Origin: an uncultured Paracoccaceae bacterium
GTDB lineage: Bacteria; Pseudomonadota; Alphaproteobacteria; Rhodobacterales; Rhodobacteraceae
Assembly (NCBI GenBank): GCA_913054485.1
Contig: CAJXHQ010000215.1
Span: 1 to 5,913 of the forward strand
Length of the DNA stretch: 5,913 nucleotides
Direction: 5' to 3'
Below the pieces are notes generated by a model. That model did no database searches. It saw nothing but the letters and a program-made list of their open reading frames with translations, and had not been told where the DNA came from. The translations under genes were made by a program, and so were the position numbers. Shown here in pieces: positions 1 through 5,913 of the stretch (position 1 is the first letter of the stretch; each line of letters begins with the position of its first letter).

Positions 1-803
1 GGCGGGGCCGAGATTGTGAGTGTCAGCCCCGGCAGGGTTTCCGTCTTCACCTCCTGCGCAGAGAGATCATACCAGCTGAGTGTCACCGGGGGCAGCTCTG
101 CTGATCCGGCGGCGGCGGCGATATAGGTGATCTTCTCGGTCCGCGTGCCCGAGATCTGGCCGCGGTCCTCCTGTTCGTCCACCTGCACCTCTGCCGGATA
201 GGCACGTAATCCCGGCAGTGTTTCGTCCTGTGGCAGAAGCGGCGGAAGCAGGATGGGTGTCACCCCGTCAATCCGGGCCGTCACAGTCCGGATGACTGCC
301 TGGCCGGCTGAAATCTCCGGCCCGCCCTCAATGCTTTGTTCCAGCACCAGCGCTTCGGACAGGAGCGGCGACGTCAGCCCGGCGGCTGCGGCAGGCACGG
401 TGGACTCAAATACAATGGGCGGCAGCACTGCTTCCGCCTGCAAGTCTCCGTCCGCGCCTTCACCGCGCCAGGTAACCAGAACGGCGGACTCGGGCAGGGT
501 GTAGCGCCCTTCGCGCAGAGGGGTCAGCAGATAGCGGCGGGACACGCCGGACCAGTCTTCTCCTTCCACCTTGCGCGTCACCGGAGACCCGGCCCGCGGC
601 GGCAGGCGAACCAGAAGGCCGGTTTGCTCAAGATCCGGGAAGACCGGCGGTTTGGGCATGAAACTGGGCACCAGCACCTCGACACTCAGCGACAGCGGCT
701 GGCCGACGGCTGTTGCTTCGGCCGAAAGCGTGGCCGTGACGCGGGGCTGGGCCAGAAGCGTGGCGGGGAACAGCAAAAGCAGGGCGGCGCACAGCGGCCT
801 CAT
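1..803 (-). CDS. batD: BatD-like protein, N-terminal part (cut by window edge)
   Basis: This reading frame has no stop from the ATG at 803 to the left edge, giving 267 codons; the 3' end lies outside the window. Residues 1-18 look like a Sec signal peptide: an Arg at position 2, a hydrophobic stretch, then LLA before Gln19, a plausible signal peptidase I site. The rest is beta-rich with few charges. It has two features I associate with BatD/'oxygen tolerance' proteins: a GRYTLPESAVLVTW stretch (about 99-112) and, near the edge, LPPVTLSWYD (about 237-246), resembling the family's W-[WY]-D segment followed by a short LP motif. Family members usually run to roughly 450-600 residues with a C-terminal membrane helix, so the visible part is about half. 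The start overlaps the upstream stop as ATGA (4 nt) and has a strong Shine-Dalgarno sequence. The likely place of action is the periplasm, anchored to the inner membrane. The family call is from memory of its sequence style plus position last in a Bat cluster. Confidence 0.82.
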   Translation of the reverse strand, partial: MRPLCAALLLLFPATLLAQPRVTATLSAEATAVGQPLSLSVEVLVPSFMPKPPVFPDLEQTGLLVRLPPRAGSPVTRKVEGEDWSGVSRRYLLTPLREGRYTLPESAVLVTWRGEGADGDLQAEAVLPPIVFESTVPAAAAGLTSPLLSEALVLEQSIEGGPEISAGQAVIRTVTARIDGVTPILLPPLLPQDETLPGLRAYPAEVQVDEQEDRGQISGTRTEKITYIAAAAGSAELPPVTLSWYDLSAQEVKTETLPGLTLTISAP

Positions 804-2314
804 TGTTTGCCTCCCGTATCGGTGAGGAACCGCAGGCGCAGGAAATCACCCATCTGCGTGTCGATGCTGGAGATCCACTGGTCCGCGGTCTGAGGGGCTG
901 TGTCCTCTTCGGCCGCCTCCATGTCGGTGTCAGTGCCGCGCCCGTCTTCATTGTCAAAGACGATGTCATCAGCTCCGATTCCCGTGTCTTCTCCGGTGTC
1001 GGACTGTTCACGCGTGGTTTCGATATATTCCAGGATCTCGCGGGCGGTGGCCAGATTGGACTGAGCATCCGCATCGCCGGGACGATGCGTCAACGCGCGC
1101 TCGTAAGCTGTTATGCCATCGCGGTATTCCCGGTTCCGGATCCGGCTGATACCCTCTCCCATGGCGGCGTCATAGCTGTCGGTCCGGGCAAAAATATCCG
1201 CCGCTGCAACATATTGGCCGGATTTCATCAGAGCATGGGCTTTGCGGTGCGGGTCCGTGAAAGAGTCGGCCGCGACAGCAAACTCCTTACGGTTCATCGC
1301 CAGCTGGCCTTGCTGATCAGGTGTCATGAACCAATCGCGCAAGCCATCTGCCTGGGCCTGCGGCGCAGATAGCAGCGGCACCAGAGCGGCTGCGAGCGCC
1401 CAACGCATTGTCCAGCCGGGGCGGAACCAGATCAGGCAGAGAAAGGCAGCAGGCAGAGCCAGCCACCAGCCGCGGTCGGCCCATTTCAACCGGTCATCAC
1501 CGGCCAGAGCTGCGACATAGGCCTGGTCCAGCCACTGTTCGATCCGGCTGAGGTCGGCGTCATCCGGCGTCATGTGAATAATACGCGCGCCCGGGATCTG
1601 ATTGAGCTGCGGGATGGTCAGGCTGGCGGGGCCTGCGATCAGGAAGAACACTGCCGGCCTGTCCCCGTCCAGCGCGGTGAAAGCGGCTGTGTCGGCCGGG
1701 TTGAAATCATCCAACACAAACAGCACCGCGCCGGGTAACTCAGCTGCCGATAGAATGTCCGCGGCTTCCTCCAGCGCGGCGGCTGGGGCATCGCCATTCA
1801 CCGGCATCACCTGAGGCGACAGTGATTCAAGAAGTGGTTTCAGAATGTTGGTATCTTCAGTTAAAGGTGCTGAACGATGGGCCGTGCCTGCGTAGGCCAC
1901 CAGAGCCGTGCGCCCGCCTGCCCGGGATTGAACCAGGTCCAGCAGCTTGAACCGGGCGCGCTCCAACCGGCTTGGAGCGAGGTCCGGATCCTCCATGCTG
2001 GGCGTGACTTTCAAAGCGACAACCAGTGGTGCCGTTCCGGCCAGCAGCGGGTTCGGCACGTGGGTCCAGGACGGGCCTGCTGCGGCGAGAGCCAGCAAAG
2101 CGGTGCCAAACAGCACCCCGTCCACCGGCGTCAGCCGCCGCTGCGCCTGCGGGGACACCTGCAAGGCGGCGGCCAGATGCGGGGCAATTCCCGCGGGCAG
2201 CTGCGCCCGGCTGCGCTCTGCCCGGCGCACGGCCAGCCATAGAACCACGATCAGCGGCAATGCAGCCAGCCAGACCGGGCGCAGGAAGTGGAAATAGGCC
2301 AGAAGCTCGCTCAT
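800..2314 (-). CDS. batB: BatB-like VWA protein fused to BatC-like TPR region
   Basis: This 504-residue membrane protein joins two parts that are separate genes in some Bat operons. The N-terminal part has hydrophobic segments at about 13-29 and 66-81, then a VWA fold from about 95 to 265. Two more hydrophobic segments follow (about 283-297 and 303-319), the second ending in an APQAQA stretch. After that comes a soluble part with TPR-like helices (about 338-375 and 385-420; the clearest is the AYERALTHRPGDADAQSNL stretch), then an acidic tail at about 437-476. The metal site is degenerate: where VWA proteins have D-x-S-x-S this one has K102-V-T-P-S106, the usual Gly-Thr is G174-D175, and the third site is D202-D203. 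I recall similar KVTPSM forms in other BatB-like proteins, so this may be a subfamily trait rather than decay. The ATG overlaps the upstream stop by 1 nt (TGATG), with GGAGG about 11 nt before it. It probably presents the VWA domain in the cytoplasm and the TPR part in the periplasm, but the topology is inferred. No frameshift or internal stop is seen. Confidence 0.88.
   Translation of the reverse strand: MSELLAYFHFLRPVWLAALPLIVVLWLAVRRAERSRAQLPAGIAPHLAAALQVSPQAQRRLTPVDGVLFGTALLALAAAGPSWTHVPNPLLAGTAPLVVALKVTPSMEDPDLAPSRLERARFKLLDLVQSRAGGRTALVAYAGTAHRSAPLTEDTNILKPLLESLSPQVMPVNGDAPAAALEEAADILSAAELPGAVLFVLDDFNPADTAAFTALDGDRPAVFFLIAGPASLTIPQLNQIPGARIIHMTPDDADLSRIEQWLDQAYVAALAGDDRLKWADRGWWLALPAAFLCLIWFRPGWTMRWALAAALVPLLSAPQAQADGLRDWFMTPDQQGQLAMNRKEFAVAADSFTDPHRKAHALMKSGQYVAAADIFARTDSYDAAMGEGISRIRNREYRDGITAYERALTHRPGDADAQSNLATAREILEYIETTREQSDTGEDTGIGADDIVFDNEDGRGTDTDMEAAEEDTAPQTADQWISSIDTQMGDFLRLRFLTDTGGKQ
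810..815 (-). promoter_or_regulatory. Ribosome binding site of the batD-like gene
   Basis: On the minus strand GGGAGG lies 6 nt before the ATG at 803. It sits inside the last codons of the upstream gene. It fixes the start of the partial gene, whose frame is open to the window edge. Confidence 0.75.
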
Positions 2315-3297
2315 CAGGCTGCGGCCCTCCGCTGTGAGGAGAGATGCAGCCAGGCTGTTGCCAGAAACGCAATGGCTGCGGCAAGGCCAAGCGGGATATG
2401 CGCCAGACTGTCGGAGGGGCGGTAGCTTTGCTGTTCCACAAGCCGCGGTATCTGTGCGTCGATCCGTGAATAGACCTGCTGCAGCGCCTCTGTGTCGCTG
2501 GCAAAAAAGTAGTCTCCATCAGTGGTTCCCGCGATTTTCTCAAGCAGATCGAGGTCGACCCGGTTCTCTCCGCTGCCTTCGGGATCGCCGACACCAATCG
2601 TGGTGATCACAACCCCGCGCTCGGCCGCGATGGCGGCAGCGTTTACCGGCGTCATGCGCGACGAGGTATCGGCCCCGTCGCTGAGCAGCAGCAGCAGGCG
2701 TTCCTCCACTTCGCTGGCCTCTAAGCTGCGGATCGCCAGCCCAATGGCGTCCCCCAGCGCTGTATTCGGCCCGGCCATACCGGCCTGCGTCTGCTCCAGA
2801 AACCCGGAGAGCGAGGTCAGATCTTCGGTGAAGGGGGCTTGCACGAAGGCGCGGGTGCCAAAGATGATCAGCGACATGCGGTCACCGCTGCGCTCGGCAA
2901 TGAATCCGTCCAGCACCGATTTCACCGCCGCCAGCCGTTGCTGCGGAGTCCCATCCGGCGAGGTGAAGTCGCGCTCGTCCATCGAGCCGGAGACATCCAG
3001 CGCCAGAACGATGTCGCGGGCGGATTTTTCGATCACAACCGGGTCGCCCAGCTGCTCGGGCCGTGCCAGCGCCAATAGGATCAGCGCCCAGACCAAACCG
3101 GCCGCGGCAATCTGGAACCGGCTGCGGCGCATGATGGATGCGCCCGGGTGCGGGCTGACGCCGGCGGCCTCGGTGACCGGGCGGAAGAAAGGGATACGGG
3201 TGGCTTGCGCGCGGCTGCGGTAGGCCGGCGCAAAACGCCAGACAAGCCAGGGCAGCGGCAGCAGAAGAAGCGCCCAGGGGAAGGCGAGGCTCAGCAT
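2314..3297 (-). CDS. batA: BatA-like VWA domain membrane protein
   Basis: This 327-residue protein has the BatA layout: two N-terminal hydrophobic segments (about 3-20 and 61-79), a VWA domain (about 94-280) and a C-terminal helix (about 301-319). The metal ion-dependent adhesion site looks complete: D101-V-S103-G-S105 followed by Met, T179 in GPNTALGDAI, and D207 in LLLLSDGAD. Such a site binds a divalent cation and mediates protein contacts. In Bat operons the partners are thought to be the MoxR ATPase and the other VWA and TPR proteins at the inner membrane. I chose the ATG at 3297: it has GGAG 6 nt upstream and yields MLSLAFPW, a normal membrane-protein N terminus. The frame can be extended to a TTG at 3324, but that would add a proline-rich stretch (MDPPPPETA) and a 34-nt overlap. 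With the ATG the overlap with the upstream gene is 7 nt (ATGCTGA). Length is typical for the family. Confidence 0.93.
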   Translation of the reverse strand: MLSLAFPWALLLLPLPWLVWRFAPAYRSRAQATRIPFFRPVTEAAGVSPHPGASIMRRSRFQIAAAGLVWALILLALARPEQLGDPVVIEKSARDIVLALDVSGSMDERDFTSPDGTPQQRLAAVKSVLDGFIAERSGDRMSLIIFGTRAFVQAPFTEDLTSLSGFLEQTQAGMAGPNTALGDAIGLAIRSLEASEVEERLLLLLSDGADTSSRMTPVNAAAIAAERGVVITTIGVGDPEGSGENRVDLDLLEKIAGTTDGDYFFASDTEALQQVYSRIDAQIPRLVEQQSYRPSDSLAHIPLGLAAAIAFLATAWLHLSSQRRAAA

Positions 3298-3764
3298 GGC
3301 GGTCTCCGGTGGCGGCGGATCCAAAAGCGGGCCAATGCGGCGGCTTCGGGACTGGGGGCGGAGAACCGCTGGTAGGGAGCACGTGCAAGGGCCTGCCCGG
3401 CTCCGGATGAAAACTCTTTTATTCCGGATGTTTCGTCGAGGAAGTGCAACCAGTCATCCCCGGTGAGGGCAGCCACGTCACGCCGGGGATAGGCGGCCAG
3501 AGCAGTGCGCCGCAGCAGGCTGGCCAGAGCTTTTGGATTCCCGCCGGCGCGGTCCAGCGCCTGCAGCGCAGCCCGCCGGTAAGCGTTGGCGCGGAACCGG
3601 TGCCAAATGCGCCAGCCCCCATAACTCAGAACGCCTGCCAACAGAACGGCCAGCACGGCCCATCCGGCGGTCTGCGGAACCATGGAGACCGGTTCGGGAT
3701 CTGCCATCGGGATCAGCCGGTCAAGCAGGTCCACCAGGGTGACAGGGGGCTGCTCTCCGCTCAT
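3291..3764 (-). CDS. DUF4381 family small membrane protein
   Basis: This 157-residue protein has a short N-terminal stretch (about 1-30) with LVDLLDRLIP, one hydrophobic segment (about 33-51), then a basic, helical cytoplasmic part. The pattern RRAALQALDRAGG..., LLRRTALAAYPRRDVAALTGDDWLHFLD (about 63-110; core residues R85, R86, Y92, P93, G102, W105, L109, D110) and a C-terminal aromatic-Trp-Ile-Arg segment ending RFWIRRHR (about 146-153) is the signature I know from DUF4381. This family sits between DUF58 and the first VWA gene in many proteobacterial MoxR clusters. Its biochemical role is unknown; one transmembrane helix and co-transcription suggest a small accessory part of the membrane complex. 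The ATG overlaps the DUF58 stop as ATGA (4 nt) and GAGG sits 6 nt upstream. The protein ends in PPC, and its last codons contain the next gene's start. Length is normal for the family. Confidence 0.87.
   Translation of the reverse strand: MSGEQPPVTLVDLLDRLIPMADPEPVSMVPQTAGWAVLAVLLAGVLSYGGWRIWHRFRANAYRRAALQALDRAGGNPKALASLLRRTALAAYPRRDVAALTGDDWLHFLDETSGIKEFSSGAGQALARAPYQRFSAPSPEAAALARFWIRRHRRPPC
3304..3307 (-). promoter_or_regulatory. Ribosome binding site deciding the batA start
   Basis: On the minus strand GGAG lies 6 nt before the ATG at 3297, within the end of the DUF4381 gene. It supports that ATG over the upstream in-frame TTG at 3324. Confidence 0.7.
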
Positions 3765-4708
3765 CCCGGTCCTCGTGCGTGGCCAAAGAGGCGCAGCATT
3801 TGCGGCAGCGCGGGCGTGGCCGTGTCCAGTGGCAGCAAAGGGATACCATAAGAGGCCGACCAGTGCCGAAGCAGCGCCAGCCGGTTGTCCAGGCGTTGGG
3901 TGATGCGGTCCCGCAGCGCCACGTCGCCAAGATCAAGATCCGCCTGCAAACCTCCGTCCGATACGGTAATTCTTCCGCGCAGCCGGCCACGGGAAGCGGG
4001 ATCGCTCACATGTACCAGGATCAGGTCACCCTGCCGCGCCAGATGGCGGATCAGTGGCTCCGCCGCGTCGCTGAGCCCCTCGAAATCCGAAAAAAGCAGC
4101 ACCATGCCGCCGGGAGGCAGCAGACGGCAGGCGCGTTTAAGCACCATGTCCAGCGTGACAGCGCCAGCGGGCAGGCCAGCGTGCAGCGCCTGGTTGGCGC
4201 GGGCAATCGTGGTAAGCAGCCGGGTCAGGGTGGCCGGGCTGCGCCGGGCCCGCTGTTCGGAAATGGCGTCATCGCGGAACACCAGCCCGCCGATTCTGTC
4301 ACCCTGCGCCAGCAGCCGGTGGGCGGCTATCGCGGCGGCCTCGGCGGCGATCACCGATTTCATGGCAAAGGCCGTGCCAAAAAACATCGAGACCCGCTGA
4401 TCCACCAGCAGCAGCGCCGGGCGGTCGCGTTCCTCGGTGTAGACCCGCACATGGGGCGTGCCGGTGCGGGCGGTCACCCGCCAGTCGATGGTACGCGGAT
4501 CGTCGCCCGGCAGATAGGTCCGCAGTTCTTCAAAATTCAGCCCCCGGCCGCGCAAGCGGGAGGCGTGCCGGCCGTTCAATACGGAACGTGCAGGCTGGCG
4601 CGGCAGCAGGGACAGCCGCCGCGCAGGGCCGCCCAGCGCCTGCAACCCGGCAAGGCTGGTGTGAATGCGCGGATCCAGATCCGCTGCAGAGGGGTTTTCA
4701 TCGGGCAT
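3761..4708 (-). CDS. DUF58 domain protein (MoxR partner)
   Basis: This 315-residue protein has no hydrophobic segment long enough to be a clear membrane helix and is probably cytoplasmic. The DUF58 core is at about 55-82: GLNFEELRTYLPGDDPRTID starting at G56, then W76 and R81, the conserved G-x-x-F..R-x-Y-x-P-G-D-D-x-R-x-I-D-W..AR pattern. This is followed by R88, E92 and E93 and a VWA-like fold. The first VWA-like motif is D103-Q-R-V-S107-M, where Arg replaces the first Ser of D-x-S-x-S; the third site is S207-D208-F209. The segment DQRVSMFFGT followed by KS and an Ala-rich helix is one I recall from a DUF58 subgroup. DUF58 genes almost always follow a moxR gene, and the proteins are thought to be clients or adaptors of the MoxR ATPase; no enzymatic reaction is known. 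The ATG lies 25 nt past the moxR stop, with a weak GGGG about 8 nt upstream. The stop overlaps the next gene by 4 nt. Confidence 0.92.
   Translation of the reverse strand: MPDENPSAADLDPRIHTSLAGLQALGGPARRLSLLPRQPARSVLNGRHASRLRGRGLNFEELRTYLPGDDPRTIDWRVTARTGTPHVRVYTEERDRPALLLVDQRVSMFFGTAFAMKSVIAAEAAAIAAHRLLAQGDRIGGLVFRDDAISEQRARRSPATLTRLLTTIARANQALHAGLPAGAVTLDMVLKRACRLLPPGGMVLLFSDFEGLSDAAEPLIRHLARQGDLILVHVSDPASRGRLRGRITVSDGGLQADLDLGDVALRDRITQRLDNRLALLRHWSASYGIPLLPLDTATPALPQMLRLFGHARGPG
3771..3774 (-). promoter_or_regulatory. Ribosome binding site of the DUF4381 gene
   Basis: On the minus strand GAGG lies 6 nt before the ATG at 3764, inside the final codons of the DUF58 gene. With the 4-nt stop/start overlap this suggests coupled translation. 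Confidence 0.65.
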
Positions 4709-4733
4709 TACACGGCCCCGTAATTAATGCTTT
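4709..4733 (-). other. 25-nt spacer between moxR and the DUF58 gene
   Basis: This is the only non-overlapping gene junction in the cluster. It holds an ATTAAT core and, on the minus strand, a GGGG that may act as a weak ribosome binding site for the DUF58 gene. No hairpin or T-run terminator is visible, so read-through from moxR is expected. Confidence 0.6.
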
Positions 4734-5720
4734 TTACGGGTGGGCGACCTGCGCCAGCAGTTCGCCCGCCACATCATCGCGGGAGATACCATCGCCCTGC
4801 GCCTCAAAACTGAGGGTCAGGCGGTGGCGGAAGACATCCGGCGCAACCGCCCGGATATCGAGAGGGTCCACATAGTCGCGGCCCTGCATCCAGGCATGGG
4901 CGCGGCCGGCCTTATCCAGTGCCAGCGACGCCCGCGGGCTGGCTCCGATCTCGATCCAGCGCGACAGGTTCGCGCCCAGGCCTTCTGGGCTGCGTGTGCC
5001 ATGGACAAGATCGGCCATGTAGCGCTCCATCACCGGATCGACGTGAATCCGGCCGATTTCAGCGCGCGCGTCAAACACGGCCTGCTGCGGTACGGCGGGC
5101 GGCTTGTCTTCTGCTGCGGAGGCCTGCCCGCTGATCGCGGCGGTCTCCTCTGCGCGCACGAGGCGGATCACCTTCACCTCATCTTCGACCGGCGGATAAT
5201 CCACGGTCACATGCATCAGGAACCGGTCCATCTGTGCTTCGGGCAGCGGGTAGGTGCCCTCCTGTTCGATCGGGTTCTGGGTCGCCATGACGATGAACAG
5301 CGGCTCCATCTTGCGGGTCTTGCCGGCCACTGTGACCTGGCGTTCTTCCATCGCTTCCAGAAGGGCCGCCTGCACTTTGGCTGGCGCGCGGTTGATCTCA
5401 TCCGCGAGCACGATATTGGCAAAGATGGGGCCGGGGTCGAAGTGGAACTGCCCGCCTTGTTCGGTCTGGGTGTAAACCTCAGAGCCGGTCACATCCGACG
5501 GCAGCAGGTCGGGTGTGAACTGGATGCGGCTGAAGGCGGCATCGAGGTTTTGGGCCATGGATTTTACCGCGCGGGTCTTTGCCAGCCCAGGCAGGCCCTC
5601 GATCAGTAAATTGCCATTGGCCAGCAGCCCGATTAGCAGCCGGTCGATCACGTCTTCCTGCCCGATGATCGAACGGCACATACGCTCGCGCAGATCGAGT
5701 ATCTGTCCGTGTGCACTCAT
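4734..5720 (-). CDS. moxR: MoxR family AAA+ ATPase
   Basis: This 328-residue ATPase has the full AAA+ set. Walker A is G42-L-P-G-L-A-K48-T49. Walker B is IVLADEIN at 103-110 with D107 and E108. Sensor 1 is ATQNP at 146-150 with N149. The arginine-finger region is Q163-M-D-R166-F, and a sensor 2-like Arg (R263) lies in GASPRAS. FDPGPIFANIVLADEINRAP and the segment up to LLEAMEERQVTV (about 94-131) are hallmark MoxR sequence. Between the ATPase core and the lid, about 190-218, is a low-complexity Ala/Glu/Pro linker. MoxR ATPases form rings and act as chaperones in maturing or remodelling protein complexes, usually with VWA partners encoded next door, as here. The ATG at 5720 is the first possible start: an in-frame TAA lies at 5742-5744 and no start codon lies between. 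No strong Shine-Dalgarno precedes it. As first gene of the run it probably lies just after the operon promoter. The substrate cannot be told from sequence. Confidence 0.95.
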   Translation of the reverse strand: MSAHGQILDLRERMCRSIIGQEDVIDRLLIGLLANGNLLIEGLPGLAKTRAVKSMAQNLDAAFSRIQFTPDLLPSDVTGSEVYTQTEQGGQFHFDPGPIFANIVLADEINRAPAKVQAALLEAMEERQVTVAGKTRKMEPLFIVMATQNPIEQEGTYPLPEAQMDRFLMHVTVDYPPVEDEVKVIRLVRAEETAAISGQASAAEDKPPAVPQQAVFDARAEIGRIHVDPVMERYMADLVHGTRSPEGLGANLSRWIEIGASPRASLALDKAGRAHAWMQGRDYVDPLDIRAVAPDVFRHRLTLSFEAQGDGISRDDVAGELLAQVAHP

Positions 5721-5913
5721 AAAACAACACCAGCAACATCGTTACATCAATAGTTGCAGTTTGGGTGCGAAGACACCTGATTTGCAAGTATTAAGATGGC
5801 ACATAGGGTACTTCCGGAAGGAGTCCATAAGTCTTCTATGTCAGTATTTTCGCATTCGGTTTCCGGAGGCATTGGGGAATGATGATGGCGATAACGGTCT
5901 ATAGCCGGGCTTT
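5721..5913 (-). promoter_or_regulatory. Leader / probable promoter region of the moxR-bat operon
   Basis: No gene is supported here. Positions 5721-5880 are about 44% GC by hand count, far below the GC-rich genes, as expected of a promoter region. On the minus strand a CCTATGT (5807-5801) could be a -10-like element, with a weak CTTATG (5831-5826) 18 nt upstream. A second weak pair is CTTGCA (5788-5783) and CCCAAAC (5765-5759), 17 nt apart, vaguely like heat-shock sigma promoters. Neither matches a consensus well, so no transcription start is assigned. The gene or feature upstream lies beyond the right edge. Confidence 0.45.
5811..5820. promoter_or_regulatory. Perfect 10-bp palindrome, possible operator
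   Basis: CTTCCGGAAG is its own reverse complement and lies about 90 bp before the moxR start. A related TTCCGGAGG is found at 5861-5869, starting 49 bp further from the gene. The palindrome falls between the two halves of one weak promoter candidate, a common operator position. No known regulator is recognised, and a 10-bp palindrome can occur by chance. Confidence 0.3.

Noticed and set aside
109..120. Short GGC triplet run
   Set aside because: It encodes a run of four Ala in the batD-like protein and is ordinary for GC-rich coding DNA.
1857..2597. Minus-strand frame of 246 codons spanning the batA/batB junction
   Set aside because: It is out of frame with both VWA genes, which have complete domains; its composition is low-complexity Gly/Ala/Arg/Pro.
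3298..3324. Longer batA start at a TTG (3324)
   Set aside because: It adds a proline-rich, non-membrane N terminus and a 34-nt overlap, and the start would be a rare TTG, while the ATG at 3297 has GGAG at a good distance.
3779..4723. Long open frame on the plus strand, 314 codons
   Set aside because: It lies antisense to the DUF58 gene, is rich in Gln/Arg/Gly as expected of shadow frames in GC-rich DNA, and has no recognisable domain.
4740..5609. Long open frame on the plus strand, 289 codons
   Set aside because: It is antisense to moxR, whose AAA+ motifs are unmistakable; the plus-strand translation shows no family features.
5515..5904. Plus-strand frame reaching into the right-hand leader
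   Set aside because: Most of it is antisense to moxR, and the leader part has no coding character.
5896..5913. Possible terminator (AGCCGGGCTTT) at the right edge
   Set aside because: It looks like one arm plus a short T run, but no matching arm is found inside the window on either strand.

Overview
The window holds one co-oriented gene cluster, read entirely from the minus strand (right to left), of the MoxR / von Willebrand factor A (VWA) 'Bat' type. GC-rich, GCC/CTG-rich coding sequence and the protein sequences suggest an alphaproteobacterium, possibly roseobacter-like. That placement is an impression from composition and protein style and was not tested by a search.

Layout in transcription order: (1) a leader of about 190 bp at the right edge (5721-5913), clearly more AT-rich than the genes, containing a perfect 10-bp palindrome; (2) a MoxR-family AAA+ ATPase (4734-5720); (3) a DUF58 protein (3761-4708); (4) a small one-helix DUF4381 protein (3291-3764); (5) a BatA-like membrane-anchored VWA protein with an intact metal site (2314-3297); (6) a BatB-like VWA protein fused to a BatC-like TPR region (800-2314), with a degenerate metal site; (7) the N-terminal 267 codons of a BatD-like secreted or membrane protein, cut by the left edge of the window (1-803). 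The moxR and DUF58 genes are 25 bp apart. Every later junction is a short stop/start overlap of 1, 4 or 7 nt, so the cluster reads as one operon with translational coupling.

Working model, from knowledge of these families: the MoxR ATPase is a cytoplasmic chaperone-like motor. DUF58 and the VWA proteins are its usual partners. DUF4381, BatA and the BatB/C fusion form an inner-membrane assembly, and BatD contributes a periplasmic part. Bat operons have been linked to oxygen or envelope stress tolerance in some bacteria, but the exact activity is not established and no substrate can be read from this DNA.

No tRNA, rRNA, CRISPR array, insertion sequence or clear terminator was seen. The gene set is a known type. 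The less ordinary points are that only one of the three VWA-type proteins keeps a full canonical metal-binding motif, that BatB and BatC are joined in one chain, and that a palindrome sits in the likely promoter region.
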